From: Hormiphora californensis
Lineage: Eukaryota > Ctenophora > Tentaculata > Cydippida > Pleurobrachiidae
Direction of reading: 5' to 3'
Assembly (NCBI GenBank): GCA_020137815.1
Contig: CM035353.1
Location: 7,657,298 to 7,721,297 of the forward strand
DNA: 64,000 nt
This document shows positions 1 to 26,300 of this stretch, piece by piece (the first letter of the stretch is position 1; the number at the start of each line of letters is the position of its first letter). The notes under the pieces were generated by a model. The model did not search any database, was not told the origin of the DNA, and worked only from the letters and a program-made list of their open reading frames with translations. The position numbers and the translations under genes were made by a program.

Positions 1-231
1 CCTCGATCAGCAGGTACAGACCCTCGATCAGCAGGTACAGACCCTCGTTCAGCAGGTACAGACCCTCGATCAGCAGGTACAGACCCCCGATCAGCAGGTA
101 CAGACCCTCGATCAGCAGGTAAAGACCCTCGATCAGCAGGTACAGACCCTCGTTCAGCAGGTACAGACCCTCGATCAGCAGGTACAGACCCTCGATCAGC
201 AGGTACAGACCCTCGATCAGCAGGTACAGAT
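1..231 (+). repeat. 21-bp minisatellite, heptad-coding or splice-donor repeat
   Basis: About eleven copies of a 21-bp unit fill the window start. One frame is open from base 2 through the array and on to base 547, reading TLDQQVQ with V, P or K variants, an a/d-spaced heptad. It lies just upstream of a coiled-coil gene, and that gene has another 21-bp coding repeat (TTAQLDS type, about 9,715–9,800). It may therefore be a coding exon. Each unit also contains CAG|GTACAG, a good 5' splice site, so it may instead be an amplified exon end. The sequence cannot decide. Confidence 0.75.
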
Positions 232-410
232 CTCTTTACTGATCTCTTCAATCTTACTAATTAAATTATTAATTGAAATTAAATTCATAGATCTTATCTG
301 TCTGCTGAAGCGAGCTGTGATATTTCCTTTTGCCATCTCATTTTTTGAATATATGAACATTCATTTTGCTTTGCAATTCCGCACCTCAAACCTGACTAAT
401 CTCTCTAATT

Positions 411-1206
411 ATAGTAGAGTCGATAACTACATCGACCTCTCCCAATTGTTCCAGTTTTTGTCACATCAGTTTGGAGCCTCGACACGACCTCTAAACAGGT
501 GTTACTTTTTCACAAACTGCTTTCATCTTGGTGTAATCAGCAGTTGAAATGTTGTTGATCATAACAAAAACCTGACTAAATTTTTTCAACTTGGGGTAAA
601 ACCATGGGTGTCAAAAGTTAGCTCTAGGTCCCCTGAGTAACCATCCGGAGACTCCAAGAGATATTTCAAGCCGTTCTCCTGTAATCATTTATCCCGGTAG
701 AGCACATATTTGAGTATGGACGTACGTGCAATTGCCTACAACCTCAACTTTAATGTATAACGTTAATGTGCGTCTCTCTCTTTTCTCCCCCTTGAGAAAG
801 AGTTATCTCGCGCGGCGCAACCGCACGTGCGGTTTTTCCAGAGAGAGTGAGAGACATACAATAACATGTAAACAGCCTGCCAGCGCTCACGTACGTCCGC
901 ATTGTATTTTTTTCTCCACCGGGATTAATGATTACGGGAGAACGGCTTGAAATATCTCTTAGAGTCTCCGGATGGTTACTCAGGGGACCTAGAGCTAACT
1001 TTTGACACCCATGGTTTTACCCCAAGTTGAAAAAATTTAGTCAGGTTTTTGTTATGATCAGCAACATTTCAACTGCTGATTACACCAAGATGAAAACAGT
1101 TTGTGAAAAAGTAACACCTGTTTAGAGGTCGTGTCGAGGCTCCAAACAGATGTGACAAAAACTGGAACAATTGGGAGAGGTCGATGTAGTTATCGACTCT
1201 ACTATT
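411..1206. mobile_element. Foldback (long terminal inverted repeat) non-autonomous DNA transposon
   Basis: Bases 411–690 recur as a near-perfect inverted copy at 925–1206, leaving a spacer of about 230 bp. The ends read ATAGTAGAGTCGATAAC and its complement. No transposase is present. The right flank (1203–1262) is related to a repeat at 5,640–5,710, so the element may have inserted into an older repeat. Short ORFs in the arms are by-products of the palindrome. Confidence 0.75.
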
Positions 1207-1269
1207 ATACCCATCTGGTTCATTTGTACAGCCCAGAGAGAATATCAAAAACTCTGACAATCTCCATAG

Positions 1270-14727
<13,458 letters not shown>

Positions 14728-15291
14728 AATCCGAATGATTTTGACTGTTGACATAATGTCGTAGAACTAGACTAGATCAGAACGTCTAGACTCTAGTTGA
14801 TAAACGAACTTTGTATGTACAAGTCTGTGTACATAATCAATGATTTTAAGTTATTTTATACGATTTTATCCATGGTTATTAATTATTATCCTATATACTT
14901 AATAACACCAAGAATGCTTTAGAACCATTTATAGTCATAAATTGGTTTTGTATAAAAAGTATTGAAAATGAAATGTACAGATGATTTCTACCGTCGTTTA
15001 ACTAGTAGAAAACAGTTGTAAATAGTTTTAATTTTTATACTATTTGAAAAAACATATGGACTTTAGTTTTTGCTAAAACATCTCACTTCATAGAGCTTGA
15101 AACTCCGAACCTAACGCGCGCGAATTATTTGCGCGTACCAATTTTATCTCAGCTTCGCGCGCGCTCAGTTTATTCAACTCTCCAAATAAAAATCCTGGCC
15201 AGGTCTCGCGAGATTTTTTAAACTTGGATTTTTAAATTCCGCTTTCATTTTCCGGATGCTGGAATTTCGGTCGCGTCCCTTTGCGTGCCTA
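14728..15291. other. Intergenic and 3'-flanking sequence
   Basis: AT-rich 3' flank of the coiled-coil gene, then a CpG-dense patch at about 15,113–15,170 with repeated GCGCGC. I see no ORF or RNA gene here. Confidence 0.5.
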
Positions 15292-16855
15292 CAGGGTGTC
15301 CCATATATTCTGTGGGTCGGTTGGCGAGCTGTCACGCAAAAACGGTGATAGTTGTGTGAAAACAAACTACGGGAGTGTGCTGGATTAATTCCTTCCTAAC
15401 CGATTGCTTTGTTTTAAATTAAAATTTCAAAAGTTCATTTTTCATGAATGAACATTGCTGCCGTTCATTCATGAATTCTGAAATATTGTTTACTTTGAGT
15501 GAGTAACTTTTCTTTGGCTCGCAATTATCTTTCGAATGAGCACCATAAAAGTCAAATTGAAGCACCAGGTCACATGACAGTTGAGAAAATGAACATGCAT
15601 GATTTTGGCTCTTTCTGCGACTTTCAATCAGCTGTATCACCGCTACCTTATCTTCAATCTTTTTGAAACTTTGGGTGAACATTGGTTAAGCAAAGATCTT
15701 TCCTCACAAGAAAAATCAAGGTCATAACTCAAAGTTCATTTTTCAATTTTGGTATTTCATTCCACTCATTCAGGAACCAACATCCCTAAAATGATGAAAA
15801 GTGTTGGGTTTTGTTTGGCCCATGTCCTGCAATGACAGAGAGGTGTAGTAACGTGTTTCCGAGTTAGTTAGTGGGCGCCATGTGATCATGGCGATATCTG
15901 ACACCTTCGTTGAGCAATAATCAAGAGATTTTCTCTAATTCAAGCATGTGATTCGGGATTTCTACGATTGGTATCATGCAGCAATGTGAAGAGATCTCAT
16001 AGCACCTCAAAAATGATGATTAGTTCAATGAATTAAGTTGATTTATGATCGAAAATGGTCGTTTAGTTCAGTGTGGCATCGTGTTTTAATCTTTTTGATC
16101 ATAAAACAACTTAATTCATTGAACTAATCATCATTTTTGAGGTGCTATGAGATCTCTTCACATTGCTGCATGATACCAATCGCAGAAATCCCGAATCACA
16201 TGCTTGAATTAGAGAAAATCTCTTGATTATTGCTCAACGAAGGTGTCAGATATCGCCATGATCACATGGCGCCCACTAACTAACTCGGAAACACGTTACT
16301 ACACCTCTCTGTCATTGCAAGACATGGGCCAAACAAAACCCAACACTTTTCATCATTTTAGGGATGTTGGTTCCTGAATGAGTGGAATGAAATACCAAAA
16401 TTGAAAAATGAACTTTGAGTTATGACCTTGATTTTTCTTGTGAGGAAAGATCTTTGCTTAACCAATGTTCACCCAAAGTTTCAAAAAGATTGAAGATAAG
16501 GTAGCGGTGATACAGCTGATTGAAAGTCGCAGAAAGAGCCAAAATCATGCATGTTCATTTTCTCAACTGTCATGTGACCTGGTGCTTCAATTTGACTTTT
16601 ATGGTGCTCATTCGAAAGATAATTGCGAGCCAAAGAAAAGTTACTCACTCAAAGTAAACAATATTTCAGAATTCATGAATGAACGGCAACAATGTTCATT
16701 CATGAAAAATGAACTTTTGAAATTTTAATTTAAAACAAAGCAATCGGTTAGGAAGGAATTAATCCAGCACACTCCCGTAGTTTGTTTTCACACAACTATC
16801 ACCGTTTTTGCGTGGCAGCTCGCCAACCGACCCATAGAATATATGGGACACCCTG
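15292..16855. mobile_element. 1,564-bp palindromic mariner-type element
   Basis: Flanked by TA and ending in CAGGGTGTCCC and its complement, typical of Tc1/mariner elements. Two arms of about 750 bp are near-perfect inverted copies around a short loop near 16,045–16,100. The same 87-codon ORF occurs in both arms because of the symmetry; it has no transposase motif. A second copy of identical length lies at 21964–23527. Transcription would give a very long hairpin. Confidence 0.85.
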
Positions 16856-17488
16856 TATATTCTAAAACAGAGCTTTATTGACTATTTCTGTGTTACATAC
16901 CCATCAGAGGGGTATCCAACCATTATTTGACTTCTGAGGTAGAATTCTTAGAGTTTTAAAGTTTAATCTCCTGAGTCCTGACACCGCTTTCGAAGGATGG
17001 TAGGAGTGCTCTGGCGCTTATAGAGTAACTTTGTATGACGTTTATCACTCTTACTATTTTAGTCACAAAGCGGGATGTTAAATGTACATTTTGATTGATT
17101 GATTGACACTCAGTGCCAGCTGAACTGAATACTGATGCTGTTCACAGCTCGTGAAGGCTTTTATATTGGCGGTAGGCGTACAATATACGCCAATTACTGC
17201 CAATATATCCATGCCTTGTAAGCTTTTTCGTTAAATCTAGTACATAGTGTGCAACTGCATTTTCCACTTTTAATATTTTCACTATTTTCAGAGCTAGCTC
17301 AATGTGTTCTTGGCCTTACTCAGCACATGCTAAGGTTCAAGTATCACACCCGCACACCCATCCCCCGAGCCACTTTTAATCAACCCGCTATTCATCCACT
17401 TCTCCCCTGACCCCGTTCTCTCCCCTGCAGGATCTGTGCTCTCTCAACTAACAAATCGCAATTACCCAGGTAGTAGGTTGTGGTAAGT
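16856..17488. other. Intergenic region upstream of SNRNP70
   Basis: No gene seen. Near 17,165–17,210 a short inverted motif (TATTGGCGGTAGGCG and relatives) occurs. A pyrimidine tract ending CCCCTGCAG at about 17,430 could be the acceptor of a 5'-UTR intron. Confidence 0.4.
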
Positions 17489-18696
17489 ATGACCCAATTT
17501 TTACCAGCAAATCTGCTGGCCCTTTTTGCACCGCGGGACCCCCTTCCCTATCTGCCCCCGCCGGCACCCCGCCACAACAACGAGGAGTCAACACTTACTG
17601 GAGTCGGTATGTATACTAGCCTGTTTGAGGATCCTGCGGACACCCCTGAGCCGGTAAAACAACCCACCAAGGCAGAAAGGAGAGAGGAGAAGCGACAGGA
17701 GAAAATAGAGCGTCACACCCTTATTGTAGAGAGAGGTATTGCCCGGTGGGACCCACATAGTGACCCCAATGCCACAGGTGATGCCTTCAAGACGGTGTTT
17801 GTGTCTCGTATTAACTACGACACTAGGGAGGAGAAACTACGACGAGAGTTTGAGGAGTACGGGTATATTCGCCGTATCCACATGGTTACTAACAAAATGG
17901 ACGACAAGCCCCGGGGGTATGCGTTTATTGAGTACGAGACTGAGAAGGGAATGAGAGGGGCCTTTAAGTATGGGGATGGAAGAAGATCGATGGAAGAAGG
18001 GTCGTTGTTGATATTGAGAGAGGGAGGACAGTGAAAAATTGGAAACCCAGGAGGCTAGGAGGTGGTCTTGGTGGGTCCAGGATCGGACCGCCAGAGGTCA
18101 ACATCACACATTCCGGAAGGGTAGATCCCAAACAATACAAGGAGAAACTGGAAAAGGCAGAAGCTTTGCGCATTAAGTCACTCAACCCTGATCCTGAAGA
18201 TGAAGATGGAGAAGGAGAGAGGTCACCCTCGCGAGAAAGGTCGGAGAAGAGACGAGATGATGATGATCGGGGTCGTCGTGATGACCGGAGGATGGTGAGG
18301 AACGATAATGATTCCAGATCCAGAGGGAGAAGTGACGACAGGAAGAGAGATGATAGGGATGAAAGGAGGGGGAGGGATGACGGACGGCGGGATGACAGAG
18401 GCAGGCGTGACGATGATAGGGGGCGACGAGACGATGATAGAGGACGGAGAGATGATGACAGGGGGAGGCGAGATGACCGGGACGATGATCGTAGGAGGAG
18501 GGATAGAGATGATTCTGATCGGTACGGAGACAGGAAGAGAGATAGGCGGGGTGGTGATGACGATCGAGAGAGGGATAGGAAGAGGAGGGATAGGGGAGAA
18601 GAGAGGTCAGAGGATAAAAGTAAAGATTATGATGGACTGAAAGTTAAATCAGATGAAACAGGTGCCCCTGACCAGGTTGAAATCAAAGCTGAATGA
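17489..18696 (+). CDS. SNRNP70: U1 small nuclear ribonucleoprotein 70 kDa, intronless, one-base frameshift
   Basis: U1-70K binds stem-loop I of U1 snRNA and helps define 5' splice sites. The start [18 protein letters not shown] is the conserved family N-terminus; the ATG nine bases upstream is less likely. The RRM has RNP2 (VFVSRI) and RNP1 (RGYAFIEY). After the RRM the frame breaks near 17,975–17,990: the first frame stops at 18,034, while the expected continuation ([15 protein letters not shown]) is in the next frame and runs to 18,696. Adding one base there would give 403 codons (human 437 aa). The C-terminus is an R/D-rich RS-like tail with repeated RRDDDRG. The lack of introns among intron-rich neighbours suggests a retrocopy, either a pseudogene or a real gene with an assembly indel. 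Confidence 0.85.
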
Positions 18697-18835
18697 ACTG
18701 TCTGACGTATTTTTAACATCTACCTCTCTCTTACAAAATCCCAGTTATATCAATCTCGTGTCCACGTGTGTAACATGTCTTATTTTATGATACAATATAT
18801 TTACTGCATCGTGTTTCTATGTGGTATATATCAGC

Positions 18836-20313
18836 AACAATAACTCCCCTTACTGCCCCCTATATCAGCAACAATAACTCCCCTTACTGCCCCCTATATC
18901 AGCAACAATAACTCCCCTTACTGCCCCCTATATCAGCAACAATAACTCCCCTTACTGCCCCCTATATCAGCAACAATAACTCCCCTTACTGCCCCCTATA
19001 TCAGCAACAATAACTCCCCTTACTGCCCCCTATATCAGCAACAATAACTCTCCTTACTGCCCCCTATATCAGCAACAATAACTCCCCTTATTGCCTCCTA
19101 TATCAGCAACAATAACTCCCCTTACTGCCCCCTATATCAGCAACAATAACTCCCCTTACTGCCCCTATATCAGCAACAATAACTCCCCTTACTGCCCCCT
19201 ATATCAGCAACAATAACTCCCCTTACTGCCCCCTATATCAGCAACAATAACTCCCCTTACTGCCCCCTATATCAGCAACAATAACTCCCCTTACTGTCCC
19301 CTATATCAGCAACAATAACTCTCCTTACTGCCCCCTATATCAGCAACAATAACTCCCCTTACTGCCCCCTATATCAGCAACAATAACTCCCCTTACTGCC
19401 CCCTATATCAGCAACAATAACTCCCCTTACTGCCCCCTATATCAGCAACAATAACTCCCCTTACTGCCCCCTATATCAGCAACAATAACTCCCCTTACTG
19501 CCCCCTATATCAGCAACAATAACTCTCCTTACTGCCCCCTATATCAGCAACAATAACTCCCCTTATTGCCTCCTATATCAGCAACAATAACTCCCCTTAC
19601 TGCCCCCTATATCAGCAACAATAACTCCCCTTACTGCCCCCTATATCAGCAACAATAACTCCCCTTACTGCCCCCTATATCAGCAACAATAACTCCCCTT
19701 ACTGCCCCCTATATCAGCAACAATAACTCCCCTTACTGCCCCCTATATCAGCAACAATAACTCCCCTTACTGTCCCCTATATCAGCAACAATAACTCCCC
19801 TTACTGCCCCCTATATCAGCAACAATAACTCCCCTTACTGCCCCCTATATCAGCAACAATAACTCCCCTTACTGCCCCCTATATCAGCAACAATAACTCC
19901 CCTTACTGCCCCCTATATCAGCAACAATAACTCCCCTTACTGCCCCCTATATCAGCAACAATAACTCCCCTTACTGCCCCCTATATCAGCAACAATAACT
20001 CCCCTTACTGCCCCCTATATCAGCAACAATAACTCCCCTTACTGCCCCCTATATCAGCAACAATAACTCCCCTTACTGCCCCCTATATCAGCAACAATAA
20101 CTCCCCTTACTGCCCCCTATATCAGCAACAATAACTCCCCTTACTGCCCCCTATATCAGCAACAATAACTCCCCTTACTGCCCCCTATATCAGCAACAAT
20201 AACTCCCCTTACTGCCCCCTATATCAGCAACAATAACTCCCCTTACTGCCCCCTATATCAGCAACAATAACTCCCCTTACTGCCCCCTATATCAGCAACA
20301 TTAACTCCCCTCA
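18836..20313 (+). repeat. 33-bp minisatellite, about 45 copies
   Basis: Nearly identical units starting CCCTATATCAGCAACAATAA fill the space between SNRNP70 and the first coding exon of CCAR1, ending about 10 bases before the CCAR1 ATG. A multi-unit block with the same pair of variants (TCCTTACTG, TTGCCTCC) occurs twice, indicating higher-order duplication. Confidence 0.95.
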
Positions 20314-20323
20314 CTGCCTTAGA

Positions 20324-23300
20324 ATGTCAACATGGAACTCCGCAGGTCGGAGTGTCCCAGTTACCCCTGATGGTAAGTAAAGTCTTCTTATTACAACACC
20401 TCAAATCCCCATGTTATAACCCCCTGTTACCTGTATCTGACTTCCCCCTGTTATCCTCTTGTATCTGACAGGAAACTACCAGATAACACTCCTCCTCCAC
20501 CACATAGATAATACCTCTCCCCTACCAGGTAACTACCAGATAACATCAGAAGGGTATATCACCAAGAAGTTTCAGGGATATGGGTGTATTGATAAGAACA
20601 CTATGTTCAACTTCTCTTGTGTTCAAGGTATGTCTATTGTCTAGTGATAGTCTAATGTTTGTCTAGTGATAGTCTAATGTTTGTCTAATGTTTGTCTAAT
20701 GTCTGTCTAATGTTTGTCTAATGTCTGTCTAATGTTTGTCTAATGTTTGTCTAGTGTTTGTCTAATGTTTGTCTAAGGTTTGTCTAATGTTTGTCTAATG
20801 TCTGTCTATTGTTTGTCTAATGTTTGTCTAATGTTTGTCTATTGTTTGTCTAATGTTTGTCTAATGTTTGTCTAATGTTTGTCTAATGTTTGTCTATTGT
20901 TTGTCTAATGTTTGTCTATTGTTTGTCTAAGGTTTGTCTAATGTTTGTCTAATGTCTGTCTATTCACCCCTCTTCAGGAACTATTCCCAATGTTGGTGAT
21001 AAGGTCAGCTACCAGGCAGAACGTGCCACTGCCGCCTCCTGTTGGAATGCTACCCTGGTTAAAATCATCAAGTTCTCACAGACCCATGAACAGCAGGTAA
21101 AGTTCAGATCAGTAGTAATATTCAGGGTGAGGGTATCACAATGTTACTAAGTGTGATTGGTTAACATGTTCTCCTTCCTTTACAGCAGAAAAGTGTGCCA
21201 CAAAGGTTGTCCGGTGGACAGAACACTACCACAAATCAGATCTCTGAACCACCCAAAATGTACCAACAACAACAGCAGCACTACCGCAATTCAACGGTAC
21301 TATAGTTACCTGATTACATGTCAACCGTAGCTGAAGACGTGAAACACAGTGTTCTCGAAAGCTTCTTTCAATTTTTAATTAATATAGTACCATTATATCA
21401 TTATTTATCTCGTGTATTGCTGGTCATATATCACACATACAAAAAACAAAAACAAAAAACAATGCACCAGATCACATTGTCCCATATGACACTGTCAGTA
21501 ATAATATACTCTCAGGAGAGTGGATCCAGGTTCTCTAAAGGTGCTCAACAACAAAAACAACAAAAACAACAGAGAGGTAGTGGTGGTGGTGGTCCATACA
21601 ACCTGATGCAGGGACCTGCTACTACTGGAGTGCGATCTCGTCAGGATATGTGGTCATATGGCTCAGCAGGATGTAAGTGTATCGAGGCACGCCGTGGTGT
21701 CCTTGCACACCGCTCTATAATGTGGTTCACGACCCAAAACCAGTCCTGCTGCACACATTATTCATTATCCGTGGAGTTGTCTAACACAATGTGTTCCCAG
21801 ACCATTCTGCTAAACGGCCTCTATTCAATCGGAGATCGAGTGGAACCAGCAGTTCTGGTAGCTCTAGTAGCAGGAGTAGATCACCTGCCAAGAAGAGGAA
21901 GAAGGCACGATACTCAACTCGATTTGCTCGCTTCAATCTGACCAGGTCAGTTCACACTATGTACAGGGTGTCCCATATATTCTCCGGGTCGGTTGGCGAG
22001 CTGTTACGCAAAAACGGTGATAGTTGTGTGAAAACAAACTGCGGGAGTGTGCTGGATTAATTCCTTCCTAACTGATGGCTTTATTTTAAAATTAAATTTC
22101 AAAAGTTCATTTTTCACGAATGAACATTGTTGCCGTTCATTCATGAATTCTGAAATATTGTTTACCTTGAGTAAGTAACTTTTCTTTGGCTCGCAATTAT
22201 CTTTCCAATGAGCACCATAAAACTCAAATTGAAGCACCAGGTCACATGACAGTTGAGAAAATGAACATGCATGATTTTGGCTCTTTTTGCGACTTTCAAT
22301 CGGCTGTATCACCGCTACCTTATCTTCAATCGTTTTGAAACTTTGGGTGAACATTGGATAAGCAAAGATCTTTGCTCACAAGAAAAATCAAGGTCAAAAC
22401 TCAAAGTTCATTTTTAAGTTTCGGTAGTTCATTCCACTCATTCAGGAACCAATAACCCTAAAGTAATGAAAAGTGTTGGATTTTGTTTGGCCCATGTCCT
22501 GCAATGACAGAGAGGTGTAGTAACGTGTTTCCGAGCTAGTTAGTGGGTGCCATGTGATCATGACGATATCTGACACCTTCGTTGAGCAATAATTAAGATA
22601 TTTTCTCAAATTAAAGCATGTGATTCAGGTCTTCTGCGATTGGTATCGTGCAGCAATCTTGAAAGATCTCATAGCACCTCAAAAATGATGAAAAGTTCTA
22701 TGAATTGAGTTGATTTATGCTCAATAAGATTAAAACCGATGCCACATTGAACTCAACGTCCATTTTCGATAATAAATCAACTCATTTCATTGAACTTTTC
22801 ATCATTTTTGAGGTGCTATGAGATCTCTCAAGATTGCTGCACGATACCAATCGCAGAAGACCTGAATCACATGCTTTAATTTAAGAAAATCTCTTAATTA
22901 TTGCTCAACGAAGGTGTCAGATATCGTCATGATCACATGGCACCCACTAACTAGCTCGGAAACACGTTACTACACCTCTCTGTCAATGCAGGACATGGGC
23001 CAAAACAAAATCCAACACCTTTCATCACTTTAGGGTTGTTGGTTCCTGAATGAGTGGAATGAACTACCAAAACTTAAAAATGAACTTTGAGTTTTGACCT
23101 TGATTTTTCTTGTGAGCAAAGATCTTTGCTTATCCAATGTTCACCCAAAGTTTCAAAACGATTGAAGATAAGGTAGCGGTGATACAGCCGATTGAAAGTC
23201 GCAAAAAGAGCCAAAATCATGCATGTTCATTTTCTCAACTGTCATGTGACCTGGTGCTTCAATTTGAGTTTTATGGTGCTCATTGGAAAGATAATTGCGA

Positions 23301-26300
23301 GCCAAAGAAAAGTTACTTACTCAAGGTAAACAATATTTCAGAATTCATGAATGAACGGCAGCAATGTTCGTTCATGAAAAATGAACTTTTGAAATTTAAT
23401 TTTAAAACAAAGCCATCAGTTAGGAAGGAATTAATCCAGCACACTCCCGCAGTTTGTTTTCACACAACTATCACCGTTTTTGCATGACAGCTCGCCAACC
23501 GACCCGGAGAATATATGGGACACCCTGTATACAGCAGGAACTGACCGAATCAGGGAACACTGGTCCCTGATTGGCTGATAACCAGTCACGTGGCCTAAAT
23601 AACGAGTTCTGATTGCAATTGGTTGTTTACTTGTGTCGGTCGGTTCCTACTTGATACTTCCTAGTATACAGTTTACATGATAGTTGTTATGTTATCTTGT
23701 TGCTGAGCTCCATCATGCTCTCTTTTCGGAGCGTGTTCGTCTACACGTTGCGCGTCGCGGGTGCACGAGCTAGCCCGGGTGAGCGAGCTAACAGTGGTGA
23801 ACTTCCATGCGATATACTGCATCGCGCGCATGTAATTGCACTATTGTTAGCTTGTTCGCCCGGGTTTGGTACAGCATGCGGCGCGCAAAGGTGAGACGAA
23901 CACGTTCCGAAAATGCAGGATTACACTCCCTCTTACAGGTATTATATTATACATGGAGAAGTGCTGCAGAGGGGACTATCTTCTTTAACAGGTATACAGA
24001 ATACATCACTCTCTCTCTCAATCCTCAATGAATACATTCCACCGCTATATTTATAACACTGCCTCCACTATATTTATAACACTGCCTCCACTATATTTAT
24101 AACACTGCCTCCGCTATATTTATAACACTGCCTCCACTATATTTATAACACTGCCTCCACTATATTTATAACACTGCCTCCACTATATTTATAACACTGC
24201 CTCCACTATATTTATAACACTGCCTCCACTATATTTATAACACTGTCTCCGCTATATTTATAACACTGCCTCCACTATATTTATAACACTGTCTCCACTA
24301 TATTTATAACACTGTCTCCACTATATTTATAACACTGTGACCTCCACTATATTTATAACACTGTCTCCGCTATATTTATAACACTGCCTCCACTATATTT
24401 ATAACACTGTCTCCACTATATTTATAACACTGTCTCCACTATATTTATAACACTGTGACCTCCACTATATTTATAACACTGTCTCCACTATATTTATAAC
24501 ACTGTCTCCGCTATATTTATAACACTGCCTCCACTATATTTATAACACTGTCTCCACTATATTTATAACACTGTCTCCACTATATTTATAACACTGTGAC
24601 CTCCACTATATTTATAACACTGTCTCCACTATATTTATAACTGATATATTTCAGTTGTTGATTGAAGAAGATAGTTCCACGCTCTCTCCTCTCCTCCTTA
24701 GCAGGATACAACACGCGGTCACACCCTTTAACTGTTTCAGAGATCTGTACAAAAATAAAACATCCCCCTCGCTGTTTTTTAATAGGCCCCCTCTCCCTCT
24801 GTACTTGTGTACTGCCCAACCCCCGCTATCTACAAATATCCCCCTCCCCCTGACTAATGCCCAACCCCCGCTGTCTACAAATATCCCCCTCCCCCTGACA
24901 AATACCCGACCCCAATCATGCTAATGAACACCGTTTCTCAAAACTAACCCGAACCCCCGAAAGGTTCCCCTGTCCCAAAAACACAGAGTTGTCTCCACTT
25001 CTTGAAGCCTATTTGCCCCCAATATTGTATATTTTATCTTGACAGATGTTTGTCGCTCCGCTAATTCTCTAACTCCCTCCCAGGGATAAATTCGATACGC
25101 TCACCCTACAGAGAGAGTACTCAAACCTCTACATCCCGTCTGATACCAGCCTAGTGATCAGGTAACTAGACAGGGGCTAACTCACCTTAACAACAACAAG
25201 AGGATCATGTCGGGGGGTGGGGTTGTTAGGTACACTTGTGTTGTCATGTACTGTCAGGAGACTCTGAGATACCTATTTGATTGTTGGTTTGGTAACGTAC
25301 CGTCTCTCCCCAGGCACGGGGTACTAAAAGATGGCGGAGTTATCCCCTATACCAATATTGTTCGATACCACGTTATGGAACAACCCGGGGTATGTATATC
25401 TCCTTCCTTACTTTTTACTATTTCTACCGGCAGTAGAAGGCTGTGGGAGACAGTCTGACCAAGACGATCGCTATTCATCTCTCCTGACACCCCCCCCCCA
25501 TATAGGAACCTGTTGTACCTACGGGTAGCAAGACTATGAAATGTAAAGTCCTCCTACTAAAGTCCCTCTCAAAGACCAAACTGTATCACAGTGTACTGAA
25601 TGACAAGAGTGATCACTTCTTTAAACTCCTTCGATTCTGGTGTTGCAACAACGAGAAAGAGATAACTGCATTCGGTTAGTTGCAGTTGATCCCAAAATCT
25701 AAATCATCCGAAATATTCTGAAATATTTTGGATCATCCGAAATCTTCTGAATCATTTTGCCACATTGATATGTTGTCAAGTTGTATAACTCTTTACAGGA
25801 GGTGGATGGAGTGCTGAGTTAGATGGTAGTGATCCGACAGACAAACAAACCCAGATAAACACTGCTGTTAGGAACGTTAAGAGTCAGCTTGGTATTGACC
25901 TCTCTTACTGCAAGACCTGGTACAAGATCAGTGAGGTATGTTCATCTGTTTGTGACAGGTCCCAATTTTAGTTTTAATCACTGTAATCCCACCTCCAGTC
26001 AGTACGAACCACTGTAATCCCCTCCAGGTAGTATATCACAGAGTGAGTGATAAGAAGTCTGGAGCAGAGCACGATGAGAGAACAGTGTTGTTCCTTCCCA
26101 GTGTGTGGGACTGCCAGCCTTCTCAGGAGGAGTGGGATCTTGTCAAGGAATTCGTGGTAAGTAGTGACTACTGATACTAGCTGGGACTGAAATTATCTGA
26201 AACAAAGATTCAATCTTATTCAGAAACCCAAATACGACCCTACAACCGGAGAAAAGATAGAAGACGAAAAGAAAGAGGAGGCAGCTGCAGTAGACAAAGT

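Noticed and set aside
15419-16728. Matching 87-aa ORFs on opposite strands as a possible gene pair
   Set aside because: They are the two arms of one palindromic transposon; no domain, and the same ORFs recur in the second copy.
18836-20313. CRISPR-like array
   Set aside because: Units are contiguous 33-bp tandem repeats with no unique spacers, in an animal genome.
20472-20528. Alternative start of CCAR1 exon 2 at the first CAG|GAAACTACC
   Set aside because: Reading from there meets stops and loses the S1-like domain phase; the second copy at 20,529 joins exon 1 in phase.
24655-24924. Possible CCAR1 exon after TTTCAG
   Set aside because: Exon 21801–21945 and exon 25084–25161 already join in phase with the conserved DBC1 sequence, and no matching donor fits this stretch.
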